From CAIYZT01 sp031385445 (GTDB lineage Bacteria; Pseudomonadota; Alphaproteobacteria; Rhodobacterales; Rhodobacteraceae), in the NCBI GenBank assembly GCA_031385445.1, contig JANNBM010000013.1:4265-68264 (forward strand): 64,000 nt of DNA. Direction: 5' to 3'. A program made the translations under genes and the position numbers. Below the pieces are notes generated by a model. It was not told the DNA's origin and ran no database searches. It worked only from the letters and a program-made list of their open reading frames with translations. Position 1 is the first letter of the stretch, and each line of letters begins with the position of its first letter. Shown here piece after piece: positions 8,717-17,638 of the stretch.

Positions 8717-9004
8717 AGGTATTCCTCCCGAATCCCCCGCCCTCTGACGGAGCATGAAACCATCGTCGGTTCTGGCACCTGTTGGACAGGCCAACAGAAT
8801 CGTTTCAAACCGCTTTGGATGAGGCAACTTTGCCGATCCGATCTGTTCTGTCAATCCAAAGCGCATTCAATTTGCATAATCAGCCATAATTTTGTGTATC
8901 ACGGCAGGCAATATTGATTTTTGGCCGCAAGGATAGTCTTTGACCTGATGGTCAGGTCTGTCTACTGTCCAGCGAATTGAAACCGTTTTGAGCACCCGCA
9001 TCCG
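8717..9004. promoter_or_regulatory. aglE-aglR divergent control region with candidate operators
   Basis: This 288-bp gap carries both divergent promoters. Two related LacI-type sites are visible: TTTCAAACCGCTTTGGA at 8803-8819 and ATTGAAACCGTTTTGAG at 8976-8992, the second lying 12 bp before the aglR ATG. Two perfect palindromes also occur: CTGTTGG-N5-CCAACAG at 8779-8797 and GACCTGA-TGG-TCAGGTC at 8942-8958. LacI-family proteins often bind AAACC-GGTTT-like dyads, so the first two are the better AglR candidates. Binding is inferred. Confidence 0.6.
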
Positions 9005-10033
9005 ATGAACCTTAAAGAACTCGCATCAAAGCTCGGCCTTTCGCCCACAACGGTGAGCCGTGCGCTGAACGGGTATCCCGAGGTGAATGAAGCCACGCGG
9101 GAGCGTGTCATGGCGGCGGCCAAACGGCACAATTACCACCCCAACACCCGCGCGATCCGGCTGGCCACGGGCCGGGCGATGGCGGTGGGCCATGTGATTC
9201 CGATCGCCACCCGCCATGAGATTGTGAACCCGATCTTTGCTGATTTTATCGCCGGCGCGGGCGAGACATACAGCCGTAACGATTACGACATGGTGCTGTC
9301 GGTCGTGCCCGATGATCAGGAAGAAGCTGCTTACCGCGGGATGAAATCCAAAGGGAACGTTGACGGAGTGATCGTGCACGCGCCTCGGATGAACGATGCG
9401 CGGATCCCGCTTTTGCGGGAAATTGGCTTGCCCTTCGTGGTTCATGGCCGCGCCACGGGCACAACGGAACCCTATTGCTGGCTTGACGTGAACAACCGGC
9501 GGGCGTTTCAGCGGGCGACGGAATTTTTGCTGGATCTCGGCCATACGCGTATCGCGCTGGTCAATGGGCTGGAATACATGGATTTCGCGATCCGTCGCCG
9601 CACGGGGTATCTGGACGCTTTGGCGGCGCGCGGAATTGCTGCGGACCCCTCCCTGATGTCTTCGGACGAGATGACCGAATTTGCCGGATATCGGGCGGCG
9701 AGTGCGATGCTTGCCGCTGCCAACCCGCCAACCGGCATTCTGGCGGCGTCAATGATTTCAGCGATGGGCGCGCGGCGCGCGGTGGAAAGTGCCGGGCTGG
9801 AGTTTGGGCGCGATGTGTCGATCATCATCCACGACGACGACCTGAGCTATATGAAAAACGGCGAAGACGTGCCGATTTTCACCGCCACCCGGTCTTCGGT
9901 GCGCGAGGCGGGGCGGCTGGCGGCGGAAATGCTTCTGGACGTTATCGCGCATCCTGAAAACGTGCCGCAGCAGCGCCTGCTTGAAGCGGAACTTATCATC
10001 GGGCAATCCACCGGCCCGGCGCCGCGCCCCTAA
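9005..10033 (+). CDS. aglR: LacI-family repressor of the agl operon, AglR
   Basis: This 342-residue protein has a textbook LacI-family DNA-binding head at residues 1-55 (NLKELASKLGLSPTTVSRALNGYP, then the hinge near TRAIRLATG). A periplasmic-binding-protein-like sensor domain follows to the end. It is divergent from aglE, the position of aglR in other alphaproteobacteria, where it represses the alpha-glucoside operon until substrate is present. One candidate operator overlaps its own promoter region, which suggests autoregulation. Confidence 0.9.
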   Translation: MNLKELASKLGLSPTTVSRALNGYPEVNEATRERVMAAAKRHNYHPNTRAIRLATGRAMAVGHVIPIATRHEIVNPIFADFIAGAGETYSRNDYDMVLSVVPDDQEEAAYRGMKSKGNVDGVIVHAPRMNDARIPLLREIGLPFVVHGRATGTTEPYCWLDVNNRRAFQRATEFLLDLGHTRIALVNGLEYMDFAIRRRTGYLDALAARGIAADPSLMSSDEMTEFAGYRAASAMLAAANPPTGILAASMISAMGARRAVESAGLEFGRDVSIIIHDDDLSYMKNGEDVPIFTATRSSVREAGRLAAEMLLDVIAHPENVPQQRLLEAELIIGQSTGPAPRP

Positions 10034-10064
10034 GCCTTCGTTTTGCGGGGCCGCATCGTGACGA

Positions 10065-11324
10065 TCAAGACCGCGCGTAGGGGTCTTTCAAAGCCGCGAT
10101 AACCTGCCCCGAACAATCGCCAAACCCGATCCGGTATCCTGTGCCCTGCGCATGGCCGCGCAGGGTAAGTGTATCATTATCCTCGATAAAACTGCGGGCG
10201 CCGCCTGCGACGTCAAAGGGTTCCTTGCCGCCCCATGACAGCTCCATCAAGGAACCGCGATTGGTTTTTTGCGGGCCGGAAATGGTGCCGGACCCCAAAA
10301 GATCGCCCACATTCATCGCGCAGCCCGAGGTGGTGTGATGGGCGAGCTGCTGGGCGGCGGAATAGTAAAGCTCGTTCGAATTCGTGCGGCTGATTACGGT
10401 TTCGGGCTGGCCTGCGGGCGTCAATCCGACTTCCAAAGCAATATCATACAGCATCGGACCCGGTTCTTGCAGATAGGGCAGCAGGGGCACCTCGCGCGAG
10501 GGGCCATCGGTGCGAAACGCCTCCAGCGCGGATTTCATCACGATCCACGGGCTGATCGTGGTCGCCGTCGCCTTGGCCTGAAATGGGCCAAGCGGCTGAT
10601 ATTCCCAGCCCTGAATGTCGCGCGCCGACCAATCGTTCAGCAGCACATAGCCGAAGATCATCGCATCCGCCTCGGCCACCGTCACCGGTTGGCCATGAAC
10701 CGAAGGCAGCCCCACGACCGCGCCAAGCTCCAGCTCGATATCGAACCGGCGCGAAGGTTGAAAGGCCGGGGCCGCGTGGTCGGGGCTTTTGATCTGCCCC
10801 CATGGGCGGCGCACCGGCGTGCCCGAAACGACGACCGACGATGCGCGGCCATTATAGCCGATGGGAATGTGCAACCAGTTGGGCGGCAGGGCATTTTCCG
10901 CCCCGCGCATCATGGTGCCCACGTTCATCGCGTGGTGTATTCCGGCGTAAAAGTCGGTGTATTCGCTGACCAGAAACGGCAGATACAGCGTAAGGTCCGA
11001 AAGCGGAACAAGATGCGGCTCGACGCCCGCGCGCGCGGCCCTTTCGGCCAAAAGCGTTGTGACCTGATCGCGCAGGTCCTGCCAAACCGCAGGGCCAGCC
11101 TCCATCAACTCGTTCCAGAACGGCACGTCCAGATAGGGGCCGCCCGGCAGATCAATCAGGCCGTCATGTTCCAGCGCGGTGACATCCAGCACGAAATCGC
11201 CGATCGCCATCCCGCAGCGCGGCTCTTCGGGGCCATGCGAAAAGACGCCGCAAGGCAGGTTGTTCAGCGGGAAATCGGTGGTGGGCGCATTGGCGGTTTC
11301 AACCCAGGAACGCAGCAGGGTCAT
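10065..11324 (-). CDS. fahA: Fumarylacetoacetase
   Basis: This 419-residue enzyme matches fumarylacetoacetate hydrolase, the last step of tyrosine/homogentisate breakdown, giving fumarate and acetoacetate. An N-terminal SH3-like domain (about residues 1-115) is followed by the catalytic domain. The metal and catalytic residues sit in YTDFYAGIHHAMNVGTMMRG (Asp124, His131) and FDIELELG (Glu197, Glu199). It overlaps the preceding metallo-hydrolase gene by four bases (ATGA), and a GGAG within that gene serves as ribosome binding site. The homogentisate dioxygenase and isomerase genes are not in the window. Confidence 0.92.
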   Translation of the reverse strand: MTLLRSWVETANAPTTDFPLNNLPCGVFSHGPEEPRCGMAIGDFVLDVTALEHDGLIDLPGGPYLDVPFWNELMEAGPAVWQDLRDQVTTLLAERAARAGVEPHLVPLSDLTLYLPFLVSEYTDFYAGIHHAMNVGTMMRGAENALPPNWLHIPIGYNGRASSVVVSGTPVRRPWGQIKSPDHAAPAFQPSRRFDIELELGAVVGLPSVHGQPVTVAEADAMIFGYVLLNDWSARDIQGWEYQPLGPFQAKATATTISPWIVMKSALEAFRTDGPSREVPLLPYLQEPGPMLYDIALEVGLTPAGQPETVISRTNSNELYYSAAQQLAHHTTSGCAMNVGDLLGSGTISGPQKTNRGSLMELSWGGKEPFDVAGGARSFIEDNDTLTLRGHAQGTGYRIGFGDCSGQVIAALKDPYARS

Positions 11325-12163
11325 AGCGGGATCTCCATTCCGTCTTTGCCGACGATGATCGGGCCGTGAAAATGAACGCTGGCACGCGCGATCCAGTGAT
11401 CGTCCGTAAAAGCGGGATCGTCCACCGGAACCAGATGGTTCAGCACCAGCTTTTTCGCCCCTGCCGCGGCGGCGATGCGCCCGACATTATCAATCATCGT
11501 ATGGGCGGCGGTCAGATGCTGGCGCAGCTTTTCGCCGCCCCCGGCGCGCATCAGGATTGCGTCGATCCCTTCGGGCAGCAGCGCCTCGTGCACCAGGACA
11601 TCCGAATGGCGGGCAAAATCGGCGAGCGGCGGGAAATAGGCGGTATCGCCCGAAAGGGTGATGGTTTTTGTCCCCTCGAACCGATAGGCAAAGGCGAAAT
11701 TGACGGGCGGGTGACGGACGGCAAGGGCGCTGATGCGCAGGCCCGCAAAGGGCACATCGCCTTCGGCAACGGTGATAATCGTCACAAGGCTGTCCAGCGG
11801 GATGCGCCCGTCGTCCACCACGCGCAAATGGATGTCATAGGCCATCGCCGCCCTGAACCCCGCCCAATAGTCAACGATTCCGGGCGGGCCAAAGATTTGA
11901 ACCGGGGTTTTCAGGCCCGATGTCCACGCGGTATGCACCAGCGCGCCCAGTTCCAGAACATGGTCGGAATGCAGATGGGTGATGAAAATCGTGTGCAGAT
12001 CAGACAGGGCCACGCCCGCCTGCACCAGCGCGCGCGTCACCCCAAGCCCTGCGTCAATCACGATGCGTTGGCCGTCAAGCTCCAGCAAAGTCGCCGTTGG
12101 CATCGCCCCGCCGGGGCGCAGCGACGGCCCGCCTTTGGTGCCCAATGTGACCAAACGGTTCAT
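11321..12163 (-). CDS. Metallo-beta-lactamase-fold hydrolase
   Basis: This 280-residue MBL-fold protein has the zinc-binding THLHSDH motif near residue 62. Further ligands are expected in LSGDTAYFP and in the C-terminal KLVLNHLVP. The layout resembles the ElaC/RNase Z-like and PhnP-like branch rather than true beta-lactamases. The substrate cannot be read from sequence. It is translationally coupled to fahA by a four-base overlap and follows rpe by 34 bp, so it may act on an ester or lactone intermediate of aromatic breakdown, which is only inference. There is no signal peptide, so it is probably cytoplasmic. Confidence 0.8.
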   Translation of the reverse strand: MNRLVTLGTKGGPSLRPGGAMPTATLLELDGQRIVIDAGLGVTRALVQAGVALSDLHTIFITHLHSDHVLELGALVHTAWTSGLKTPVQIFGPPGIVDYWAGFRAAMAYDIHLRVVDDGRIPLDSLVTIITVAEGDVPFAGLRISALAVRHPPVNFAFAYRFEGTKTITLSGDTAYFPPLADFARHSDVLVHEALLPEGIDAILMRAGGGEKLRQHLTAAHTMIDNVGRIAAAAGAKKLVLNHLVPVDDPAFTDDHWIARASVHFHGPIIVGKDGMEIPL

Positions 12164-12197
12164 GGTTGCAGGGAAACCTCGTTGGCGTTTCTAGTCG

Positions 12198-12884
12198 TCA
12201 GATCGGTGCTGCGCTTTTGCGCAGGGCGGCGATATTTGCGCCGTAGGGCAAGGGATTGTCCACTGACCCGCCGTTGAACAATGCCGCGCCCGCGACCAGA
12301 ACATCGGCCCCCGCCGCCACGACCAGCGGCGCGGTTTCCTGTGTCACGCCGCCGTCAATTTCAATGTGGATTGGCCGGTCGCCAATCATCGCCCGGATCG
12401 CCCGGATTTTTTCCAACTGCGAATGGATGAACTTTTGCCCGCCAAAGCCGGGGTTGACCGTCATCACGCACACCAGGTCTGTCAGGTCCAGCAGATGCGG
12501 CAGCGCGTCCAGCCCGGTGCCGGGATTGATCGCCAGACCGGCTTTTTTGCCTGTGCCGCGAATGGCTTGCAAGGTGCGGTGAATATGCGGGCCGGATTCC
12601 AGATGCGCGGTGATCACATCGGCCCCGGCATCGGCATAGGCACCAATGAAGGCGTCCACCGGGGTGATCATCAGATGAACGTCCATCACGGTTTTGATGT
12701 GGGGCCGGATCGCTTTGCACATCGCAGGGCCAAAGGTCAGGTTCGGGACAAAGTGGTTGTCCATCACATCCACATGCACCCAATCGGCGCCCTGCGCCTC
12801 GATCGCGCGAATTTCGGCGCCCATATTGGCAAAATCCGCTGACAAAATAGACGGAGCAATCTTGATCTTGCGCGAAAAGGTCAT
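12198..12884 (-). CDS. rpe: Ribulose-phosphate 3-epimerase
   Basis: This 228-residue TIM-barrel enzyme interconverts ribulose-5-phosphate and xylulose-5-phosphate. Diagnostic motifs are IAPSILSADF at about residues 9-18, HVDVMDNHFVPNLTFGP at about 37-53, DVHLMI near 68-73, VNPGFGGQKF, and IEIDGGV, which together hold the metal and catalytic residues. A GGGAGG ribosome binding site precedes the ATG at 12884. Downstream on the same strand are the MBL hydrolase and fahA. A paralogue specific for another sugar phosphate cannot be excluded, but all canonical motifs are present. Confidence 0.92.
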   Translation of the reverse strand: MTFSRKIKIAPSILSADFANMGAEIRAIEAQGADWVHVDVMDNHFVPNLTFGPAMCKAIRPHIKTVMDVHLMITPVDAFIGAYADAGADVITAHLESGPHIHRTLQAIRGTGKKAGLAINPGTGLDALPHLLDLTDLVCVMTVNPGFGGQKFIHSQLEKIRAIRAMIGDRPIHIEIDGGVTQETAPLVVAAGADVLVAGAALFNGGSVDNPLPYGANIAALRKSAAPI

Positions 12885-12937
12885 CGCCAGCCTCCCAATG
12901 CTTCACCAAACGGTGTTGCGTCGAAGTGGCGGCGGGG

Positions 12938-14734
12938 TCAAGAGCCGATGGTGGCGCATTCGACCTGGCGCACGGTCAGTTTGCGGCAGGCGAGGTCGGC
13001 CTCTTGCTGGGTCAAGCCCATGAAATTCGCCTCCCAGCCGCCTTTGCGTTGCACTACTTTGCGCAGACCTTGGGACAAAGTGGCGCTTTCGCGCAGTTGA
13101 ACCTGCAAAAGCGCGCGTTCGGCGTCATAGGACGACGGGTAGTTGCCGACATTGATGCCGAACTGCCGCCCGCCAGAAGTGGACACGCGCGTGACGACCG
13201 CGGGTTCGGCGGGCGCTTGCGCCACCACCAGCGGTTCCTCGGCCGGCACTGGTTCGGCCACGGCTGCGATCTGCGCCGAGGCGGTTTCGGTGGCTGCGTC
13301 AGCGCTCGCTTCGGCAATCAGCACCGGCTCGGTGGCGGTGTTGTCATAAATCGGCTTGTTGCGCTTGGGCGGGCGCGGGGCGGATACCAGAAGCACGGGT
13401 TGAATGTTGGAAGCTGCGGAAACCGTCAGGCCTTTTGGCGGCTCTGCGGCGGCAATGTCGATCTCGACGCCCGCCTCGGCGAGGGCGGCGGCGATGCCTG
13501 CGGTGTCAACAAGGCTTGGGTCCGGGGCGTTCAGACCTGCAACCTCGGTTTCGGCAGGCAATTCAAGACCTTCGGTCAAAGCGGCGGCTTGATATTCCAA
13601 GGTGCCCGGCTCCGCAGGCGGGGCCGCAGCTTCGATCAGGGCGGCGTCGATACCCGGGTCCAGACTGGCCACGACATCGGCGACGGCGGTGGTATCTTCA
13701 AGGCTTGGCCGGGCGAGCGGGCGCAACGAGGTGGCCGGGTTCATCGCCACGCGAAGGGTCTTGCCCGCGCCGCCTTCAACCTCGGGCAGCGATTCGTCGA
13801 CCTGGCTTACCACCAGTTCATCATCGCCAGAATCAAGAGCCGGGGCCACCGGGGCCTGCGTTTGCGCATTGCGCGGCGCCTTGGCAAAGCCCAGATCCAG
13901 CAGTTTGGCCATCTTGGCATTGCGGTCTGCGGTGGATTTACCGCCGAAAATCGTCGCAATGATCCGCACTCCGTCGCGTTCGGCGCTGGCGGTCAGGTTA
14001 AAGCCTGCCGCATCGGTATAGCCAGTTTTGATCCCGTCCGCGCCCTTGTAGGCGTCCAGAAAGCGGCGGTTGGTGTTGTTCACGGTGGCGACACCCGCAT
14101 CGGTCGATCGGCGCGAGAAGATGTTGTAATACTGCGGGAAATCGAAAAACAGATGCCGCCCGAGCAGGGACATGTCGTGGGCGGTGGACAGATGGCCCTT
14201 GGCGGTCAAGCCGTTGGCGTTTTTAAAAGTGGTGTTTTTCATGCCCAAAGACTTGGCGGTTTTGGTCATCCGTTCGCCAAACTTGGCCGGACTTCCGCCG
14301 ATGGCATCGCCAATGGCCGCGGCGGCATCGTTCGCCGATTTCACCGCTGCAGCGCGGATCAGATAGCGCAGGGCGATTTTCTGGCCGGTTTTAAGCCCAA
14401 GCCGCGACGGCGGCTGTGCGGAGGCATTGGCCGAAACGGTGATCATCGTGTCAAGCGACAGGTTGCCTTTTTCGATTTCCTGAAAGGTAATGTACAGCGT
14501 CATCATCTTGGTCAAAGACGCCGGATGCAGCCGGGTGTCAGCGTTTTCAGAGAAAAGCGTCTCGCCGGTCCGCGCGTCCATCACATAGGCCGCATAGGGC
14601 ACGGCGCCTGCGGGCTGCGAGCAGGCAGATATCAGGCCAAGGCCAAAAACAAATAAAAAACACCGGGCATAATGCCCCAAAAGGTTTGCCAATGACCTGC
14701 CTCGTCCGTTGCGCCGCGATTTTTGTGCGGTCAC
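12938..14734 (-). CDS. D-alanyl-D-alanine carboxypeptidase lipoprotein with SPOR domain
   Basis: This 598-residue penicillin-binding protein trims peptidoglycan stem peptides. The N-terminus has a lipobox (LISAC, Cys38), so it is probably an envelope-anchored lipoprotein. The catalytic triad of motifs is complete: SLTK at 73-76, SAN near 134 and KTG near 238. After the peptidase domain comes a long Ala/Pro/Glu-rich, probably disordered linker (about 300-515). A C-terminal SPOR domain (about 518-598, beginning GGRQFGINVGNYP) should bind denuded glycan at the division site. The start is a GTG at 14734 with a weak ribosome binding site, so the first residues are uncertain. Confidence 0.9.
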   Translation of the reverse strand: MTAQKSRRNGRGRSLANLLGHYARCFLFVFGLGLISACSQPAGAVPYAAYVMDARTGETLFSENADTRLHPASLTKMMTLYITFQEIEKGNLSLDTMITVSANASAQPPSRLGLKTGQKIALRYLIRAAAVKSANDAAAAIGDAIGGSPAKFGERMTKTAKSLGMKNTTFKNANGLTAKGHLSTAHDMSLLGRHLFFDFPQYYNIFSRRSTDAGVATVNNTNRRFLDAYKGADGIKTGYTDAAGFNLTASAERDGVRIIATIFGGKSTADRNAKMAKLLDLGFAKAPRNAQTQAPVAPALDSGDDELVVSQVDESLPEVEGGAGKTLRVAMNPATSLRPLARPSLEDTTAVADVVASLDPGIDAALIEAAAPPAEPGTLEYQAAALTEGLELPAETEVAGLNAPDPSLVDTAGIAAALAEAGVEIDIAAAEPPKGLTVSAASNIQPVLLVSAPRPPKRNKPIYDNTATEPVLIAEASADAATETASAQIAAVAEPVPAEEPLVVAQAPAEPAVVTRVSTSGGRQFGINVGNYPSSYDAERALLQVQLRESATLSQGLRKVVQRKGGWEANFMGLTQQEADLACRKLTVRQVECATIGS

Positions 14735-14873
14735 TTATCTGCTGACACGAAGGCTAGCACAGGTGTTCTTTTCAGAAAACCCCTTAGTTTCAACGGCTTT
14801 CGGGGCGCGGCTAAACTGCCGCAACCAGAGTTCATCTGCCAGATATAGCGATCATGGTGTATGAACGCGCTAT

Positions 14874-15581
14874 CTATAGTGATGCTTCGATGCTTTGAAC
14901 CAAGGCAGGCAGATCACAAAGCCCGGTGGCGGCGAAAAACCGTGCCGAATTTTCGGGCCCATCGGCGCGTTCCAGCTCCCATGTCTGGCCGTGGGGAATA
15001 TGCACGGCAAAGGCACCGGCGGCGAGGGCGGGCAGCACATCGGATTTCATCGAATTGCCCACCATCATGCAGCTTTGGGCGTGGTGGCCATAGCGGGTGA
15101 AAATCTTCGCATAGATGCCAGCGGTCTTGTCCGAGACAATTTCAACGCCGCAAAACAGCTCCGCCAATCCCGACTGCGCAACCTTGCGTTCCTGATCCAG
15201 AAGGTCGCCCTTGGTGATCACAAGGATCTGATGGGTTTGGGCCAGCTCGCGCAGCGTCGCCTCGGCATGGGGCAGCAGGGCGACCGGCTCTTGCAGCATC
15301 TGGCGACCTGCCGACAGGATTTCGGCAATCACCCGCGCATTTACCCGCCCCGCGGTCACTTCGATGGCGGTTTCGATCATCGACAGCATAAAGCCCTTCA
15401 CGCCAAAGCCGTAATGGCCGAGGTTGCGCCGTTCGGCGGCCAAAAGGCGGTCGTGCAAATGCGCCGGATCGGCGAAATCGGTCAGCAGGGTTTCCAGATG
15501 CGCCTGCGTCAGGCGAAACAGGGATTCGTTCTGCCAAAGCGTATCGTCTGCGTCAAAAGCGATCAGGGTTAGCGGGGACAT
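14874..15581 (-). CDS. HAD-superfamily hydrolase (phosphatase)
   Basis: This 235-residue haloacid dehalogenase-like protein has motif I FDADDT (nucleophile Asp10), motif II in VITKGD, and motif IV GNSMKSDVLPA, with a helical cap between. It is most like small-molecule phosphatases, but the substrate cannot be assigned. It stands alone on the minus strand, divergent from clpS. The ATG at 15581 is followed directly by the conserved core, so the start is well fixed. Confidence 0.85.
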   Translation of the reverse strand: MSPLTLIAFDADDTLWQNESLFRLTQAHLETLLTDFADPAHLHDRLLAAERRNLGHYGFGVKGFMLSMIETAIEVTAGRVNARVIAEILSAGRQMLQEPVALLPHAEATLRELAQTHQILVITKGDLLDQERKVAQSGLAELFCGVEIVSDKTAGIYAKIFTRYGHHAQSCMMVGNSMKSDVLPALAAGAFAVHIPHGQTWELERADGPENSARFFAATGLCDLPALVQSIEASL

Positions 15582-15643
15582 GGCGGCCTCAAATCGACCC
15601 TTCCGTCATGAAGCAGGCGCCGGGGTGATGCAACCTATCGCAT

Positions 15644-15676
15644 TTGACTTTTCGCCGCCTCAAAATGCGCTATATT
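15644..15676 (+). promoter_or_regulatory. Candidate promoter of clpS
   Basis: TTGACT at 15644-15649 is followed by an AT-rich GCTATATT at about 15668-15675, a sigma-70-like arrangement with about 18-20 bases between the boxes. It lies 40-80 bp before the possible clpS starts. Confidence 0.4.
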
Positions 15677-15726
15677 GGCGCCATATTCAAATGGAGTGGC
15701 CCTTGGCCAAGCTGATGCCTATTCAC

Positions 15727-16056
15727 ATGAGCGATAAACAATCCGGTTCGGGCGGATCAGACAACGATGCGGGGCTGTTGACGAAAACCGTCACCCGCAC
15801 GCAGCGGCCGCCTTTGTACAAGGTCATGCTTTTGAACGATGATTACACACCGATGGAATTTGTCGTGCATGTTTTGGAGCGTTTTTTCGGGTTAAACCAC
15901 GCGCAGTCGTTTGAAATCATGCTGACGGTTCACAAAAAGGGGCTCGCGGTTGTGGGCGTGTTTTCGGCCGAGATTGCCGAAACCAAGGTGGCGCAGGTGA
16001 TGGATTTCGCGCGCCGCCACCAGCATCCGCTGCAATGCACCATGGAAAAGGAATAG
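15727..16056 (+). CDS. clpS: ATP-dependent Clp protease adaptor ClpS
   Basis: This small cytoplasmic adaptor delivers N-degron substrates to ClpAP. The ClpS core is clear: PPLYKVMLLNDDYTPMEFVV at about residues 28-47, with the NDDYTP substrate-pocket motif, and HKKGLAVVGVFSAEIAETK further on. The start is uncertain: in-frame ATGs at 15691, 15715 and 15727 all lack a good ribosome binding site. I chose the last (109 aa), which gives a normal-length flexible N-terminus. No clpA is adjacent, although it often is in other genomes. An rRNA methyltransferase gene follows after 19 bp. Confidence 0.92.
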   Translation: MSDKQSGSGGSDNDAGLLTKTVTRTQRPPLYKVMLLNDDYTPMEFVVHVLERFFGLNHAQSFEIMLTVHKKGLAVVGVFSAEIAETKVAQVMDFARRHQHPLQCTMEKE

Positions 16057-16075
16057 GCCCCAAGGGCCGCATCAC

Positions 16076-17080
16076 ATGAGATCTGCAAGATTGGAAATGG
16101 CGCTGGATACCGGCGTGTTGACGTTGCCCGCTTCGGGTCAAATCGCGGTGTATCAGCCGGCGCAGGGCGATGATCTGTCGGCTTTGCCGCAGGATCGGAT
16201 GCGGCTGATCACGCCGATGCGGCCCGATCATGCCGCCTTTGCCGCGCAGGGTTTTGCGATGGATGGAGCGGGGCCGGACGGGGCGGCGCTCGTCTGTTTG
16301 CCGCGCGCCAAATCCTTGGCTTATGCGCTGATCCACCGGGCGATGGCGGGGCTTGCGCCGGGTGGGATCTTGGTGCTGGACGGGCAAAAGCTTGATGGGA
16401 TCGAGGCGGTTCTGAAGGATATCAAGGGGCTTGGCCTGCGCATGGGCGAGGTGTTGTCCAAGGCGCATGGCAAGCTGGTCGTGCTGGAAAAGACCGCGAT
16501 GCCAGAGGCTTGGGCCGACCGTGAAAGTGTAATTGACGGCGGGTTCATCACGGTGCCGGGCGTCTTTTCGGCAGACGGGCCGGACCGCGCTTCGGTGCTG
16601 CTTGCACAGGCGCTGCCCGCAAAACTGCCGCCGCATATGGTGGATTTCGGGGCAGGCTGGGGGCTTTTGTCACGCGCGGTTCTGGCGCGGGATAGCGTGA
16701 AAAGCCTTGATCTGATCGAAGCGGACGCGCGGGCGCTGGACTGCGCGCGCAAGAACGTGGTGGACGAGCGGGCACGGTTTTTGTGGGAAGATGTCACCAC
16801 CTTCAAGCCGCCGAAAAACTGGAGCGGGGCGGTGATGAACCCGCCGTTTCACGCCACCCGCGCGGCAGAGCCGACGATTGGCATGGCGTTCCTGCGCGCG
16901 GCGCACCGGGGGCTGACGCCGGATGGCCAGTTGTGGATGGTGGCGAACCGGCATCTGCCTTATGGCCCGCTGTTGGCCGAGTTGTTCCAGAAGGTCGAAG
17001 AGGTCGGCGGCGACGGTGCATTTCGCATTGTTCGGGCCGAGGCGCCGCGCAAAGCCGGGCGCAATGACAAAAAAGCGTGA
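16076..17080 (+). CDS. rsmC: RsmC-like rRNA guanine-N2 methyltransferase
   Basis: This 334-residue class I SAM-dependent methyltransferase has the two-lobed RsmC/RlmG layout. A degenerate N-terminal half (about 1-150) is followed by an active C-terminal half, with SAM motif VDFGAGWG near 185-192 and the base-binding motif NPPF at 255-258. RsmC methylates G1207 of 16S rRNA. Assignment to RsmC rather than RlmG rests on overall form and is tentative. It follows clpS closely and may share its transcript. Confidence 0.8.
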   Translation: MRSARLEMALDTGVLTLPASGQIAVYQPAQGDDLSALPQDRMRLITPMRPDHAAFAAQGFAMDGAGPDGAALVCLPRAKSLAYALIHRAMAGLAPGGILVLDGQKLDGIEAVLKDIKGLGLRMGEVLSKAHGKLVVLEKTAMPEAWADRESVIDGGFITVPGVFSADGPDRASVLLAQALPAKLPPHMVDFGAGWGLLSRAVLARDSVKSLDLIEADARALDCARKNVVDERARFLWEDVTTFKPPKNWSGAVMNPPFHATRAAEPTIGMAFLRAAHRGLTPDGQLWMVANRHLPYGPLLAELFQKVEEVGGDGAFRIVRAEAPRKAGRNDKKA

Positions 17081-17122
17081 TCTTTCCTGAAAAGATTTGT
17101 CTGAAAATCAAAACGGGCTAAC

Positions 17123-17150
17123 TTTCGCTCCTGTCCAGCAAGGAGCGAAA
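17123..17150 (+). promoter_or_regulatory. Perfect hairpin covering the ribosome binding site of the DUF4864 gene
   Basis: TTTCGCTCCT at 17123-17132 pairs perfectly over 10 bp with AGGAGCGAAA at 17141-17150, with an 8-base loop. The right arm contains the AGGAG Shine-Dalgarno sequence and the A of the ATG start codon. In RNA this stem would hide the start site. That it regulates translation is inference. Confidence 0.7.
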
Positions 17151-17548
17151 TGATGCGCCTGTCTGCCTTGACGATGCTTTTGCTGGCCGCATGGCCGGCA
17201 TTTGCCCAAGAAGAACCGATCCAGCAAACCATAAATTCGCAGCTTGAAGCGCTTCAGGCGGATGATTTCGAAGCCGCCTTTGGCTATGCTTCGCCGATGA
17301 TCCAGGGCCTGTTCGGCACCCCTGAAAATTTCGGCATGATGGTGCAAAGCGGCTATCCGATGGTCTATCGGCCCGCCGATGTGCAGATGCTGGATCTGCG
17401 CGATATTGCCGGGCGGCTTTATCAGCGGGTTTTGGTGCGCGACGCTGAAGGCCGCGGATTTATGTTGGATTATCAGATGATTGAAACCTCTGAGGGGTGG
17501 AAGATCAACGGCGTTGAGATGTTGGCGCAGCCCGATGTCGGGGCCTGA
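17150..17548 (+). CDS. DUF4864 family secreted protein
   Basis: This 132-residue protein has a signal peptide (MMRLSALTMLLLAAWPAFA, cut before QEEPI). The mature domain begins with EEPIQQTINSQLEALQADDFEAAF and resembles the DUF4864 family of small alpha+beta periplasmic proteins of unknown function, perhaps of the NTF2-like fold. There are no catalytic motifs. It is a probable single-gene unit: a hairpin encloses its start, and an inverted repeat lies 14 bp after the stop. A second ATG directly after the first could also serve as start. Confidence 0.8.
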   Translation: MMRLSALTMLLLAAWPAFAQEEPIQQTINSQLEALQADDFEAAFGYASPMIQGLFGTPENFGMMVQSGYPMVYRPADVQMLDLRDIAGRLYQRVLVRDAEGRGFMLDYQMIETSEGWKINGVEMLAQPDVGA

Positions 17549-17561
17549 ACCGTTGCGCCTG

Positions 17562-17588
17562 TCAACCGGGCTGCGCGCGCCCGGTTGA
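17562..17588 (+). terminator. Hairpin after the DUF4864 gene
   Basis: This is a perfect 10-bp inverted repeat, TCAACCGGGC and GCCCGGTTGA, with a 7-base loop. There is no T-run, so termination may be Rho-assisted or weak. Confidence 0.5.
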
Positions 17589-17638
17589 GCCTGAGTTAAT
17601 CGCTGCCCGCGTAAGGGTGAAGCCGCAACGGGTGGGCA

